In this document: in pieces, positions 18,863-28,673 of the stretch
How the letters are laid out: each line of letters begins with the position of its first letter
Position numbering within the stretch: position 1 is the stretch's first letter
Source of the DNA: Schwartzia succinivorans DSM 10502
GTDB taxonomy: Bacteria > Bacillota > Negativicutes > Selenomonadales > Selenomonadaceae
Length of the DNA: 64,000 bases
Reading direction: 5' to 3'
NCBI RefSeq assembly: GCF_900129225.1
Contig: NZ_FQUG01000004.1
Coordinates: 62,001-126,000 of the forward strand
Made by a program: the position numbers and the translations under genes
Notes under the pieces: model-generated
Told to the model about the DNA's origin: nothing
What the model saw: only the letters and a program-made list of their open reading frames with translations
The model's database searches: none

Positions 18863-20959
18863 TCAATTTTTTCCTTTTCCCATATTACCATTCATGCTTG
18901 GTGCGGATGGTGCCGGAGAAGCCGGCTGTGCAGGCGCATTCTGTTCTCTGCGTCCTGCATCATTTTTGGATGGACGTGCAGCCGGTGCCGGATTTTCTGA
19001 AGCAGCATTATTTTTGTTATTCTTCTTTCGGTCATCCGTTACCTTAGTACTCTTGTCATCAGCTAATTCACCAATGGCATCCTTATACGCTGAAACACCG
19101 TCAAACTGTTTTACAGGCATATCCTTAACAGCCTGCTCCATAAACAGCCGCCATATAGTCGCAGGCATAGTACCGCCAGTCATGCCGTCCAGATCGCTGT
19201 TATCGTCGCAGCCAATCCACACGCCCGCTACAAGATCTGTTGTATATCCGACAAACCATGCATCACGGTAATCACTGGTCGTTCCTGTTTTGCCTGCTGC
19301 CGGACGGCCGATATTGGCCCCTGTTCCTGTTCCGCGCAGTACAACGCCCTGAAGCATTCCTGTCAATTCAGCAGCACTGCTTTCACTTATTACAGTACGT
19401 TTCTGCGGATTCGCCTGTTCAAGCACCTTTCCGTTTCTGTCCAAAACCTTAAGAATAGCAACAGGCTCTATATGTACACCCTTATTTGCGAATGTACCAT
19501 AAGCACTTGTAAGTTCAAGCGGGGTTACACCTTTTGTTAAACCACCTAAAGAAGCCGCGAGATTTCTGTCATTCATCGGTCCGTCCAAAACAAAGGTGGT
19601 AATACCCATCTCCTGGGCATAATATATAGGTTTCTCTATTCCCAGCTTCTGTGCGATTTTTACTGTCGGAACATTCAGGGACTGTTCGGCAACTGTCCTC
19701 AGAGTTACCTTTCCGCTGAATGTACGGTTATAGTTTTCCGGTTCCCAATCCCCTATACGGACAGGACTGTCTTCAATTATTGTTGAAGCCGAAAAATTAT
19801 TTTCCAGTGCCGCCGCAAAAACAAACGGCTTAAATGCAGAACCCGGCTGACGCTCAGCCATTGTTGCCCTGTTGAACTGGTCAGTTCCACGGCCTCCGAC
19901 CATTGCTTTAATCTGTCCTGTATGCGGATCAATTGCAATCAATGCTCCCTGAGGCTGCTGGATTCCCTGGGCATCAGTTTCAAAGGTTGGAAGATTTGCC
20001 ATGGCTGCTTCCGCTGCTTTCTGCTTGTCCATGTCAATTGTAGTGTATATCTTCAATCCCTGCTGATAAACTGCATCTGCGCCATATTTATCTATCAAAA
20101 TCTGTGTAACATAATCAATGAAATACGAAGCCGTTGTTGAATTCGAGGTTTTTTGCGGCTTTACAAGCTTCATGTTTTCTTTTTTGAGCTTATCCGCCGT
20201 TGCTTTCGAAATATAGCCATACTTTGCCATCTGATCAAGTACAGTAGATTTTCTCTCCTGTGCCGCTGTTAAATCGTTGAAGGGCGAATAATAATTTGGG
20301 CTTTTAGGTATACCTGCCAGCATTGCGCATTCATTCAAATCAAGGTCACTGGCATTTTTGCCAAAGTACGTCTTGGCAGCTGCCTGAACTCCATACGCGC
20401 CTTGCCCGAAATATATCTGATTCAAATACATTTCCAGGATTTCCTGCTTCGTATACTGACGTTCAAGCTGAAGCGCCAAAAACATTTCCTGAACTTTTCG
20501 CTTTAAGGTTCTTTCCTGTGTCAAATATGCATTTTTTGCAAGCTGCTGTGTTATTGTAGAGCCGCCTTCAGCCACAGTACCACCGGAAATATTCGTCCAA
20601 AGTGCGCGCAGAATACCCCGTGGGTCAATTCCCGAATGTTCATAAAATCTGGCATCCTCAACGGCAACAAAGGCATCCTGCAGTCCTTTCGGTATCTGAT
20701 TCAGCTTCACCGGAACGCGGTTTTCAGCTGCGTGTATATTGGCAATTTCGTTGCCATTAACATCATATATCTGCGAGGATGCAGACGGAGTCAGATCGCC
20801 TGCAAGATTTGGCTTGGTATTCATGCTTGCCGTCAAAAAACCACAGCCAATGCCTGTGAGCATAACAATGACAACAATTAAAAAGCCGAGTAAAATCCGT
20901 CCCCAGCTGCTTTTCTTTTTTGACTGCGTTTTTTTCTTTCCGGCAGAATGCTTTTCCAT
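18863..20959 (-). CDS. pbpA: Class A penicillin-binding protein 1A
   Basis: Bifunctional peptidoglycan synthase anchored in the cytoplasmic membrane. A basic N-terminus and one membrane segment ([20 protein letters not shown]) precede the GT51 glycosyltransferase ([35 protein letters not shown]). The transpeptidase follows, with the SXXK serine in [10 protein letters not shown], a SLN motif and [13 protein letters not shown]. The tail is low-complexity, rich in Asn, Pro, Ala and Lys. The ATG at 20959 has AAGGAGGA seven bases upstream. The symbol is generic. Confidence 0.94.
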   Translation of the reverse strand: MEKHSAGKKKTQSKKKSSWGRILLGFLIVVIVMLTGIGCGFLTASMNTKPNLAGDLTPSASSQIYDVNGNEIANIHAAENRVPVKLNQIPKGLQDAFVAVEDARFYEHSGIDPRGILRALWTNISGGTVAEGGSTITQQLAKNAYLTQERTLKRKVQEMFLALQLERQYTKQEILEMYLNQIYFGQGAYGVQAAAKTYFGKNASDLDLNECAMLAGIPKSPNYYSPFNDLTAAQERKSTVLDQMAKYGYISKATADKLKKENMKLVKPQKTSNSTTASYFIDYVTQILIDKYGADAVYQQGLKIYTTIDMDKQKAAEAAMANLPTFETDAQGIQQPQGALIAIDPHTGQIKAMVGGRGTDQFNRATMAERQPGSAFKPFVFAAALENNFSASTIIEDSPVRIGDWEPENYNRTFSGKVTLRTVAEQSLNVPTVKIAQKLGIEKPIYYAQEMGITTFVLDGPMNDRNLAASLGGLTKGVTPLELTSAYGTFANKGVHIEPVAILKVLDRNGKVLEQANPQKRTVISESSAAELTGMLQGVVLRGTGTGANIGRPAAGKTGTTSDYRDAWFVGYTTDLVAGVWIGCDDNSDLDGMTGGTMPATIWRLFMEQAVKDMPVKQFDGVSAYKDAIGELADDKSTKVTDDRKKNNKNNAASENPAPAARPSKNDAGRREQNAPAQPASPAPSAPSMNGNMGKGKN

Positions 20960-21019
20960 TGAAAAATCCTCCTTCATGAATCCTTTCCATTTTACCATAA
21001 ATAAACAAAGAACGCAGTT

Positions 21020-23392
21020 TTATTTTAAGTAAACAACTGTTGCTCCGGAACCGCCTTCATCTATATCAGCAAAAATGAAATTTTTCACGCTCTTATGCCT
21101 CTTTAAATACTCATGAATTCCTTTTCTGAGCGCTCCTGTCCCTTTTCCGTGAATTACGAGTATGTCCTTCAGTCCGGCAAGCTCAGCATCATCAATAAAT
21201 TTGCCGACACACTGCTCACCTTCATCTACCATCATTCCTCTGATATCAATCTCACGACGAACATTCTGAGCTTTCTGCAGAAGCTCGCGTGCTCCGTTTT
21301 TCATGCTGCCTTTTTCTGCTGGAGACTTTTCTGCCCTTGAAACAAAACGGCAGGAGTCAGCAGATACCTTTGTCGTCATATTTCCAAAATCTACTTCAAT
21401 AGATTTTCCTTTTTTCGAAATTACACGCCCTTTTTCATTCAGTGCAGTAACAAAAACAATATCCCCTATTTCAAGCTTCTCTGTATCAATTCTTTCTTTG
21501 TATATCGTGCTGGTTTTGAATTCAGGCCGTACGGAATCAGATAATTCGGATAAACGGCCGCGCGCGTTCTGGATTGTACTTTGCCGTTTCTTTACACCGT
21601 AATCATTAAACTGATCCTTGAGCTCCTGAATAATCTCTTCAGATTCGCGTTTTGCACGGCGGATGATGGTGTTTCCTTCACTTCTTGCCTGTTTCAAAAT
21701 CTGAGTTTTCTTCTCAGACAATTCTTCACGCATCTTCCGAAGCTTTTCTTCCAGTTTTCTCGCGTGCTCCTGCCGTTCACGAATTTCCTCGTTTCGCTGC
21801 TCATAAAGAATCTTTTCCTTTTCGAGGGCATCCACGACATGCTCAAACTGTGCGTGGTCTTCCCGAATCAATTCCTGAGCACGCAAAATCAATGCTTTAC
21901 TCAAACCCAGCCTGCGACTGATTGCAAAAGCATTACTTGCTCCCGGAATACCCGTAAGAAGACGATATGTCGGACGAAGTGTCTTCAAATCAAACTCCAC
22001 ACACGCATTTTCGATGCCGTCATGTGTGTAGGCAAATGTTTTCAATTCGGAATAATGTGTTGTAGCAACAACAGAAATATTCCGCTCATGCAGTGTCTCA
22101 AGAATAGACATCGCAAGCGCGGCACCTTCCTCAGGATCTGTCCCTGCTCCCAGCTCATCCAGGAGTATCAGATCTCCGCTTTCTGCTTTTTCCAATATAT
22201 CAACAATATGCCGAATATGTGAAGAAAATGTGCTGAGGCTTTGTTCTATGCTTTGTTCATCCCCTATGTCAGCATAAATATTCTCATAAAACGCAACATC
22301 AGAATCAATTTCCGCAGGGATGAAGCAGCCGGATTTTGCCATAAGCGCAAGCAATCCCAGTGTTTTCATGCTTACAGTTTTTCCGCCTGTATTCGGTCCT
22401 GTTACCAAAAGCATTGAATATTCCCCGCCCAGAGCAATATTTACAGGAACAACTGTATCCTTACTGATCAGCGGATGTCTTGCCTGTTTAATGTCGGTCA
22501 GGCCGGATTTATTCAGCTTTGGACGTGTACCGTTCATATCCACAGCCAGTTTTGCCTTTGCAATCGTAAAATCCATTCTGCCCAGAATCTGCATATTCTG
22601 CGAAAGTTCAGAGGAAACTTTACCTATCTCCTGTGAAATTCTGCGCAATATACGTTCAATCTCCTGTTTTTCCTCCAATGTCAGCTGCTTCAGATCATTG
22701 TTCAGATTAACTATTGCCATAGGCTCAATGAACAGTGTTGCCCCTGTTGCCGACTGGTCGTGAATGATACCGGGAAATGCGTAACGGTATTCCTGCTTAA
22801 CAGGGATAACGTAGCGGTCGTCACGAATAGTAACAATGCTGTCCTGAAAAAACTTCTGATAAGAAGGATTATGAAGCGTTGCGGATAGCTGAGTTTTTAC
22901 ATCGCGCTCGGTCTTTCTTATGCTTTTCCGTATTCTTGCCAATTCGATTGTAGCTTCATCCCGAATTGTCCCGTTTTCATCTACCGTATTTTCCAGACGC
23001 CGTTCAAGCTGCCCCAAAAGCTCAATGTCATGTGCCCAGCTCTTCAAAATCGGGACTTCCTGCTCGATTTCCTTGAAATATTTTTTCACGGCACGCATAA
23101 CATACATTGAGTCCCGCACAAGAAGCAGTTCTTCCATATCCAGGAAAGCACCGCGTTTTACCTTCTCAAGCTGCTTTCTGATATCACGCATACCTCCGAT
23201 TGGCGGCATTGCTCCTGACTGAAGCAAAATGAATGCTTCCTCTGTTTCATCAAGCAGCCTCAGCGCATCATCAAAATCTTCCGCAGGGCGCAGCTTTTCA
23301 GCCAGCTCTTTTCCCAAAACAGAACCGGCTTTATCCACCAATAGTTTGCGGAATTTATCAAATTCCAGCGTTTTTTCTTCTTTTTCCTTCAT
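21020..23392 (-). CDS. mutS2: Endonuclease MutS2 (RqcU)
   Basis: MutS2 has a MutS-type ATPase without mismatch-recognition domains, and is linked in Bacillota to recombination control and to splitting collided ribosomes. It shows the Walker A motif TGPNTGGKTVSMKT, the DELGAGTDPEEGAALA block, a long charged coiled coil (about residues 510-620) and a C-terminal Smr domain (IDIRGMMVDEGEQC, VIHGKGTGALRKG). The ATG at 23392 follows AAAAAGGTG. At 790 residues it is full length. Confidence 0.96.
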   Translation of the reverse strand: MKEKEEKTLEFDKFRKLLVDKAGSVLGKELAEKLRPAEDFDDALRLLDETEEAFILLQSGAMPPIGGMRDIRKQLEKVKRGAFLDMEELLLVRDSMYVMRAVKKYFKEIEQEVPILKSWAHDIELLGQLERRLENTVDENGTIRDEATIELARIRKSIRKTERDVKTQLSATLHNPSYQKFFQDSIVTIRDDRYVIPVKQEYRYAFPGIIHDQSATGATLFIEPMAIVNLNNDLKQLTLEEKQEIERILRRISQEIGKVSSELSQNMQILGRMDFTIAKAKLAVDMNGTRPKLNKSGLTDIKQARHPLISKDTVVPVNIALGGEYSMLLVTGPNTGGKTVSMKTLGLLALMAKSGCFIPAEIDSDVAFYENIYADIGDEQSIEQSLSTFSSHIRHIVDILEKAESGDLILLDELGAGTDPEEGAALAMSILETLHERNISVVATTHYSELKTFAYTHDGIENACVEFDLKTLRPTYRLLTGIPGASNAFAISRRLGLSKALILRAQELIREDHAQFEHVVDALEKEKILYEQRNEEIRERQEHARKLEEKLRKMREELSEKKTQILKQARSEGNTIIRRAKRESEEIIQELKDQFNDYGVKKRQSTIQNARGRLSELSDSVRPEFKTSTIYKERIDTEKLEIGDIVFVTALNEKGRVISKKGKSIEVDFGNMTTKVSADSCRFVSRAEKSPAEKGSMKNGARELLQKAQNVRREIDIRGMMVDEGEQCVGKFIDDAELAGLKDILVIHGKGTGALRKGIHEYLKRHKSVKNFIFADIDEGGSGATVVYLK

Positions 23393-23450
23393 CAAAACAC
23401 CTTTTTTAATGCTTTATTCCAACGAAGCATAAGAGCAATCTTTTGTCAGG

Positions 23451-25943
23451 TCACAAAACACCACGGAAATAATGTCCCCGTGTAAAGGACTGCCCTTCAA
23501 ATGAATCACAGCGAATCTGCTGGTCTTCAGTCAGCTCTTCGTTATATTTCATGAAATCCCTAAAAATAGTGACAGAACGACGTATCTCTTCTTCATTCAG
23601 ATACGCGCCGTCAATCCGAAGACGTTCAACTCCCATTTTTGCAAATTTCATTGCATGCGGCAGCATGCTTAATATCTTTGAATTCAAAATATGCATATTG
23701 CAGTCTGCGTCGTTAACCACAGGAAACTCTGCTCCCATTCTGTCAGTCAGCTTAAATCCGCCGCACATACATGGCGCACTGCACGCACCGGAATCAACAT
23801 TTCCAAGAAAGCTTCCAAGAACACAATAAGCAGAGACCATAAGCTCCAATCGTCCGTAGACAATACATTCCAAAGGAAGCGGTGCTTTTTCGGCAATTGA
23901 AGCTACCTGCTGCAGATTTAGTTCAGGTGAAAGTGTCGCCCTTACAACGCCCAGCTCCTTGAGATGCTGTATCGTCTGTTCATTGTAGGATATAAGGGAA
24001 AAATCACTCTGAACAGGAAGCCCTGTTTTTTGGGCCATGTACAGAGAGCCTATGTTATGAACAAGAACTGTATCTGCTCCTATTTTCTCCCATTCCTGCA
24101 TCATTTTCTGCATTTTTTCTGCGGCGGCTGCCCGTAAAATACGCGGAGTGTTGAAATCCACAGTCCTGTTATATTTTTTTGCATACTCAAACACATCACT
24201 ATATTCCTTCAGTGAAAAAACGTGATGTGAATAAGAGTCACCGCCAAAAATAATTCCATCGGCGCCTGCATCTACAGCAGCTTTGGCCTTTGCCACAGAA
24301 TCGACACGCACGACAAGCTTTGCAGACTTTTCTCTGTTCTTTCTGATATCACAGGAAGGAAGTGATTTAACTGCACCGGTTTCGCTCAAAGAAACCCGCT
24401 TGTATTTTTCCAAGCGTTTTCCATCCAATATTTCTGATGCCTGTCTGCGCAGATTGTTCAAAACACTCACAGGAACAATTGCATTGTCATCAAGCTCTGC
24501 TGCAAAATTTCTTAATTCATATACGGTTGTACCCAGCCTCGATAACTGCTTCTGTAATACCTCAACGGAAACAGGCGTTTTTTGCGCCTTTTCACAAATA
24601 AAATCCGATACTATTTCTGCTTCTGCGCCATCCGCAGTCCTGAAGGAAACCATGACAGGCTTTCCTATTCTTGCTGTCACACTGCAGTCAACAGGAATAC
24701 GCCGCACAGGCGCTCCGTTTTGAAACGTACTGCGGGCTTCCTGCATCAGCTTCGCGTCATATACCCGAAAAACACGATCATGAACCTTTACTGTTTTTGC
24801 CAGCGGAAAGCTGATTTCTTCTCCGGCCTTTCCTTCCGTGACGGAATGTCCTTTTTCATCTTTAATATCGGTCAGTGCTGTCGTTACACGTCCACCGACC
24901 TTAACCCAAAAATCAAGCTCGTCACCTTCGGTCACGTCAGCCGATAATTTTACAAAAACCCTTTTTGATGAAAAATCATATTTTGTTACACGGCCTATGA
25001 GGAGTCCTCTGTTATTCGGACGGCGGTCGCTCATAAGATTTTTCCCCGGATTATTCAAAAGGAAGCCTGTTGTGAAATCCCTGTTAAATATCTGAGCAAG
25101 ACGACGGTGGCTTTCTTCTTTATCGCTGCTTTTTTCAATGCCGTATATACGGTCAAGCTCTTTTCTATAGGTGCTTACAACGACCGAGACGTACTCAGGG
25201 CGTTTCATACGTCCTTCAATTTTCAGGGAAGCTACTCCTGCCTGAATAAGCTCAGGGAGTATATCAATAGTATTCATATCTCTCGGAGACAATAAATAAT
25301 TTCCTGCAGTATCTCCTAAAACGTCATTTCCTTCGTCATTTACCAAGGTGTAAGGAAGGCGGCAGGGCTGGGCACAGCGTCCGCGGTTTCCGGAGCGTCC
25401 GCCAATCATGCTGCTCATAAGACACTGCCCTGAGTAGCAGACACATAACGCGCCGTGAGCAAAGCACTCTATCTCCACAGGACTCTTTCTGCATATTTCC
25501 CGAATTTCGTTAAGTGACATTTCACGGGATAAAACAACACGTGAAAAGCCCATATCCGCCAATGCCAATACCCCTTCAAGGTTATGTACTGTCATCTGCG
25601 TACTCGCATGCATTGGTAAATCCGGTACAACACTTTTTGCAACACGCGCGACACCTAAATCCTGCACAAGGATTGCGTCAGCACCTGCTTCGTACAGGAA
25701 TCGCAGATAATCAGCCAACTCCTCCATTTCATTGTCTCCGACAATAGTGTTGACTGTTATATGGATTGCCACCCCGCGCAAATGCGCGAATTGAATGGCT
25801 TCACGTAAATTTTCACGGTCAAAATTATCCGCGTAAGCTCTGGCTCCGAAAAGATTTCCCGCAAGATAGACTGCATCTGCTCCATTTTCGATTGCTGCCG
25901 TAAGAGCTTCTCTGCTCCCTGCCGGAGCCAAAAGTTCAATCAT
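23451..25943 (-). CDS. Long U32-family protein (RlhA/TrhP-type, with DUF3656-like C-terminus)
   Basis: U32 proteins, once called collagenase-like peptidases, include the RNA hydroxylation factors RlhA (23S rRNA) and TrhP (tRNA wobble uridine). The N-terminal half has the U32 signature ELLAPAGSREALTAAIENGADAVY (residues 3-26) and a Cys-rich cluster including CYSGQCLMSS and GRCAQPCR. An RNA-binding-like middle and a second barrel-like half with further Cys residues follow. The 830 residues fit the long RlhA-like form. Its start overlaps the stop of the small membrane protein gene upstream. The exact substrate is unknown. Confidence 0.82.
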   Translation of the reverse strand: MIELLAPAGSREALTAAIENGADAVYLAGNLFGARAYADNFDRENLREAIQFAHLRGVAIHITVNTIVGDNEMEELADYLRFLYEAGADAILVQDLGVARVAKSVVPDLPMHASTQMTVHNLEGVLALADMGFSRVVLSREMSLNEIREICRKSPVEIECFAHGALCVCYSGQCLMSSMIGGRSGNRGRCAQPCRLPYTLVNDEGNDVLGDTAGNYLLSPRDMNTIDILPELIQAGVASLKIEGRMKRPEYVSVVVSTYRKELDRIYGIEKSSDKEESHRRLAQIFNRDFTTGFLLNNPGKNLMSDRRPNNRGLLIGRVTKYDFSSKRVFVKLSADVTEGDELDFWVKVGGRVTTALTDIKDEKGHSVTEGKAGEEISFPLAKTVKVHDRVFRVYDAKLMQEARSTFQNGAPVRRIPVDCSVTARIGKPVMVSFRTADGAEAEIVSDFICEKAQKTPVSVEVLQKQLSRLGTTVYELRNFAAELDDNAIVPVSVLNNLRRQASEILDGKRLEKYKRVSLSETGAVKSLPSCDIRKNREKSAKLVVRVDSVAKAKAAVDAGADGIIFGGDSYSHHVFSLKEYSDVFEYAKKYNRTVDFNTPRILRAAAAEKMQKMMQEWEKIGADTVLVHNIGSLYMAQKTGLPVQSDFSLISYNEQTIQHLKELGVVRATLSPELNLQQVASIAEKAPLPLECIVYGRLELMVSAYCVLGSFLGNVDSGACSAPCMCGGFKLTDRMGAEFPVVNDADCNMHILNSKILSMLPHAMKFAKMGVERLRIDGAYLNEEEIRRSVTIFRDFMKYNEELTEDQQIRCDSFEGQSFTRGHYFRGVL

Positions 25944-26146
25944 TTTCGTTTCTCCTGTTTTTCCTTCTTGGCAAGCTCAAGCTTCGCCTTTTCCAATTCT
26001 TTTTCCTGCATCAATATCTTCTCTTTCTTTCCGTCCTTATACATCAGATAGAAAGCAACCGCTGAAAGAAGCGCTGCAGCAATATATAAAATCATAAGCT
26101 GCGGATCATCAAGAATACTCCACCATGAATTCAAAATTTTATCCAA
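25940..26146 (-). CDS. Small single-pass membrane protein
   Basis: A 68-residue protein with one hydrophobic segment (LMILYIAAALLSAVAFYLMY) followed by a strongly charged Lys/Glu helix likely in the cytoplasm (KILMQEKELEKAKLELAKKE). I do not recognise the family. The best start is the TTG at 26146 with GGAGG upstream; a TTG at 26161 has no ribosome site. Its stop overlaps the ATG of the long U32 gene (ATGA), so the two are coupled. The integrated element begins about 15 bp upstream, so its original promoter region may have been displaced. Confidence 0.7.
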   Translation of the reverse strand: MDKILNSWWSILDDPQLMILYIAAALLSAVAFYLMYKDGKKEKILMQEKELEKAKLELAKKEKQEKRK

Positions 26147-26162
26147 AATATTAACCTCCAAC

Positions 26163-26176
26163 TTGGCAAGAAAACA
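26163..26176. repeat. attL core direct repeat
   Basis: TTGGCAAGAAAACA, identical to 38873-38886. It lies between the integrase gene and the small membrane protein gene. On the minus strand it reads TGTTTTCTTGCCAA, matching the T-run of the scpB terminator at the other end. Confidence 0.85.
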
Positions 26177-26229
26177 AATTCTGAGTCTATACCCCTTTAT
26201 TTATAAGGATTCTAGCAATTCATTATCGA

Positions 26230-26250
26230 AAAAAGTAACCGAAAAGTAAC
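26230..26250. repeat. Possible integrase arm-type sites, left
   Basis: Two direct copies of AAAAGTAAC spaced 11 bp apart, between attL and the integrase gene. The related AGGTAACAAAAA pair is found near attR (38721-38740), as expected for arm-type binding sites. No binding evidence is available. Confidence 0.45.
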
Positions 26251-26252
26251 AT

Positions 26253-27308
26253 TTACTTTTGCAACTCATCTAAAAGATTTTCGATTTCTTGTTTGTCTTG
26301 CTTGACTTTGACATAGTAATCAAACATAACTTTTGTTGAGTGACCGAGTCTATCGGCTGCAACTGCCGGATTCATATTTTTTAGTATTAAATACGATACA
26401 TGTGCTTTTCTAAACGAATGTAATGTTACTTTTTTTAACTGCTCTCTATCGCAGAAATCTTTCAAGAATCGCAAAGTTGCATTCTCGGTTTTCTTGAAAA
26501 TGCGTTCGTTATCTGATATTTCATGTTCGTCAACGAATCTTTTAATTTTATCATACAAATCTTGATTAATAAATACTTCTCTATCTTTATGATTTTTCGT
26601 GTGTATGAGCGTTATTTCGTTCTTTGAGTTGAATGTCTTATTGATTTTTAGCTTGTATATGTTGCTTTCACACACAACATCGTCAGGTGTTAACGCTAAT
26701 ATTTCGCCAATCCTACAACCAGTCAAATAAAGCAACTCAAAAATGTGTTTATAATAATGATAACTCGGTCTTTCGCTAGTGTTCATAATGTTCATCGCTC
26801 TTTTGAATTCGTCGATTGTCCACCGTGGTGAATATTTTAGCGGTGACTGAGGTTTGTCAATCTTATCGAGCGGATTCTTCAGGTCGAGCATTCTTTCGAC
26901 ATACGCAAAAAAAGCATGTAAATACATGTACGAATTCGCTGCATACGATTCCGAGCGTTCTTTTATCTGTCTTTGCAAATAAAGATTGAAAAACATCGGT
27001 GTAAACGAAGATAATTCTTTATCGCCAAACTCTTTTTTAAATCGAGTCGTAAACGCTGATTTAATAGTATCAATCGTCGAAATTCTTAGTTTTTTTACAT
27101 TACTAATGTACGGAATATAGTTTAATTCGTAGAATTCCCAAAACGAGTGATTTGAACTCACTTTATATTGCATAAGAAAGCGTCGTTCTGCTTCCTGCGC
27201 TTCGTGCTTTGTCTTAAATCCACTTTTCTTAACGAGTCTTTTTTCAGCATCACGCGCGAAAAACATCCACTTTTTCCCTTTTTTTGTAGAATAAGATTGG
27301 ACAGACAT
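26253..27308 (-). CDS. int: Tyrosine-family integrase
   Basis: Site-specific recombinase likely responsible for integration and excision of the element. The 351-residue protein has an N-terminal AP2-like arm-binding region (KKWMFFARDAEKRLVKKSGF, about residues 12-31), a SAM-like core-binding domain and a complete catalytic domain. The catalytic residues are Arg199 (TGCRIGE), Lys238, His297 and Arg300 (LHSFR), His323 (LGHST) and nucleophile Tyr332. It lies 77 bp from attL, the usual position for an integrase. The ATG follows GAAAGG. Confidence 0.95.
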   Translation of the reverse strand: MSVQSYSTKKGKKWMFFARDAEKRLVKKSGFKTKHEAQEAERRFLMQYKVSSNHSFWEFYELNYIPYISNVKKLRISTIDTIKSAFTTRFKKEFGDKELSSFTPMFFNLYLQRQIKERSESYAANSYMYLHAFFAYVERMLDLKNPLDKIDKPQSPLKYSPRWTIDEFKRAMNIMNTSERPSYHYYKHIFELLYLTGCRIGEILALTPDDVVCESNIYKLKINKTFNSKNEITLIHTKNHKDREVFINQDLYDKIKRFVDEHEISDNERIFKKTENATLRFLKDFCDREQLKKVTLHSFRKAHVSYLILKNMNPAVAADRLGHSTKVMFDYYVKVKQDKQEIENLLDELQK

Positions 27309-27609
27309 ATATTCACAACCTTTCTTATTCTTTCTATTTTATCCTGTAAAAAGTGTGTTTTCAATCGTTGAAGCTGTTTTTTTTGCGTAAATTTAGACGA
27401 CAAGCTAATTTTTGCGTAAAAAAAATACGCTCAAATTCGCGTTTTAAGACGCTTTTTGAAAATCGAGAGTTATATTTATACTTGCGTTTTAAAAAAGTCG
27501 CTAAAAAACGCATTTAAACGCGAAATCGCTGAAATCCTTGATATTACTGGGTTTTAAGCACTTTTGCAGTAAAAAAAAGAGCCGATTCCTCGGCTCTTTG
27601 GCGGTTGTT
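27309..27609. other. Intergenic region between resolvase and integrase
   Basis: About 300 bp, strongly AT-rich, with several short GCGTTT/AAACGC words and one clear terminator (27571-27600). Short open frames overlapping the integrase start here lack ribosome sites. I see no gene. Confidence 0.6.
27571..27600 (-). terminator. Terminator after the resolvase gene
   Basis: AAAGAGCCGA paired with TCGGCTCTTT around GGAA, followed by a run of T on the minus strand. Confidence 0.88.
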
Positions 27610-28212
27610 TTATGCTTCTTTTTTGAGTTTTTTACGCTCTTCTGCAACCCACTTTTGTATCGTTGTCTTGCTAACTGAGCATTCTTTAGCCATGCGCTCA
27701 AAACTTGTCTCACGATTTAGCCATTTTTTATAAACTTGTGGCCAAAATTTCGGCTGCTTCTTTTTTGGACGCTTGTATTTTCCCTGTGCTTTCGCCAATG
27801 CTATGCCAGCGCGCTGGCGTTCTTTGCGAATATCGTTTTCTAATTGATACACTGCACCGAGAATTGCGATTATGCAATCACCTAATGGGCCTGCTGTATC
27901 TATTCCTTCTTTTATACTGTACAGTTTAGCTTTTTTCGATTTAATAGCGTCAACTATCGTTAGCAAATCTCTTGTGCTTCTTGCTAAACGAGAAAATTCA
28001 CGAATGATTAATACATCGTTTTCTTGCAAGTCGTCTAACATCTTCTGCAAGTTTGGGCGATTGTCTGTTGTCGTTCCGCTTGCTTCATCTGAATATATGT
28101 TTTCAGATGCGATTTCTTCGTTAAATTTGTCTTTTGCGTAGTCAATAATTTCTTTAATCTGCGGTGCAAGATGCTGTTCTTTTGTCGATACTCTCACATA
28201 AGCTTTTATCAT
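27610..28212 (-). CDS. Serine recombinase (resolvase/invertase family)
   Basis: A 200-residue small serine recombinase. It starts AYVRVSTKEQ with the nucleophile Ser9 and has EFSRLARSTRDLL with the conserved Arg residues, a long E helix and a C-terminal helix-turn-helix (ERMAKECSVSKTTIQKWV). Such proteins resolve plasmid multimers or invert DNA; with a plasmid replicon nearby, multimer or cointegrate resolution is the likelier role. A 25-bp palindrome at 28279-28303, upstream of its start, could be part of a res site. The ATG follows AAAGGGGT. Confidence 0.93.
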   Translation of the reverse strand: MIKAYVRVSTKEQHLAPQIKEIIDYAKDKFNEEIASENIYSDEASGTTTDNRPNLQKMLDDLQENDVLIIREFSRLARSTRDLLTIVDAIKSKKAKLYSIKEGIDTAGPLGDCIIAILGAVYQLENDIRKERQRAGIALAKAQGKYKRPKKKQPKFWPQVYKKWLNRETSFERMAKECSVSKTTIQKWVAEERKKLKKEA

Positions 28213-28278
28213 ACTGATTACCCCTTTTTGTTCTTTTACATTTAGAATGTCTGTTATTTGTCGTAGAACTTAAAATTT

Positions 28279-28303
28279 ATTAGTTATAAATCATATAACT
28301 AAT
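28279..28303. repeat. Perfect 10-bp inverted repeat upstream of the resolvase (candidate res site)
   Basis: ATTAGTTATA, five bases, then TATAACTAAT. Its size and place, within 100 bp upstream of a serine resolvase gene, fit a crossover subsite or an operator. Confidence 0.4.
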
Positions 28304-28371
28304 GTCTATGTATATATTATAGCAAAACATAAATTTGATTCTAAATTTTTCAGTATACCCAGAAAAACCGC

Positions 28372-28396
28372 AAAAAAAAGAGCCTTTCGGCTCTTT
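28372..28396 (-). terminator. Terminator of the small acidic-tail gene
   Basis: AAAGAGCC, TTTC loop, GGCTCTTT with an A/T run on both sides. It functions for the minus-strand gene ending at 28400. Confidence 0.85.
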
Positions 28397-28399
28397 GCG

Positions 28400-28564
28400 T
28401 TAAAACGGAACATCAACATTGATGCTTGAATCAACAGAATCAACGCTTGAATCATCATCATCATCGTTACTCATTGGATTTTCGATAATATACTTAAGCG
28501 GATTTTTTTGAAATTCAGCGCGTTGTTCTTCTGTCATTTGATAAAGTCTGCGAAACGAGTACAT
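28400..28564 (-). CDS. 54-residue protein with an SSB-like acidic C-terminal tip
   Basis: A small gene with the ribosome site GGAAGTGATACT before ATG, the same leader as the secreted 206-residue gene, and its own promoter and terminator. The product has a basic, helical first half (MTEEQRAEFQKNPLKYIIEN), then five consecutive Asp residues, a Ser/Asp stretch and the ending INVDVPF. Acidic tails ending D-x-P-F are the protein-interaction tip of bacterial single-stranded DNA-binding protein. There is no OB fold, so this would be an SSB-tip mimic or a linear peptide ligand. The function is unknown. Confidence 0.7.
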   Translation of the reverse strand: MYSFRRLYQMTEEQRAEFQKNPLKYIIENPMSNDDDDDSSVDSVDSSINVDVPF

Positions 28565-28598
28565 AGTATCACTTCCTTTCCTAACTAAATTTTTTAAT

Positions 28599-28640
28599 AT
28601 TATAGTTAAAATTTTTGCAATAGCAAATTTTTGCTATAAT
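28599..28640. promoter_or_regulatory. Divergent promoters around a palindrome
   Basis: Minus strand: TTGCTA, 16 bp, TATAAT (28599-28604) for the small acidic-tail gene. Plus strand: extended -10 TGCTATAAT with TATAAT at 28635-28640 for the CRISPR-like unit. The perfect inverted repeat ATAGCAAATTTTTGCTAT (28620-28637) covers the plus -10 and the minus -35, so one regulator could control both. Confidence 0.65.
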
Positions 28641-28673
28641 ATGAATGAAGCATAAAGCTTCAACTTCTTCCTT

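Noticed and set aside
27158-27403. 81-residue minus-strand frame overlapping the integrase start
   Set aside because: Different frame from a clear integrase, Lys/Arg-rich shadow sequence, no ribosome site.
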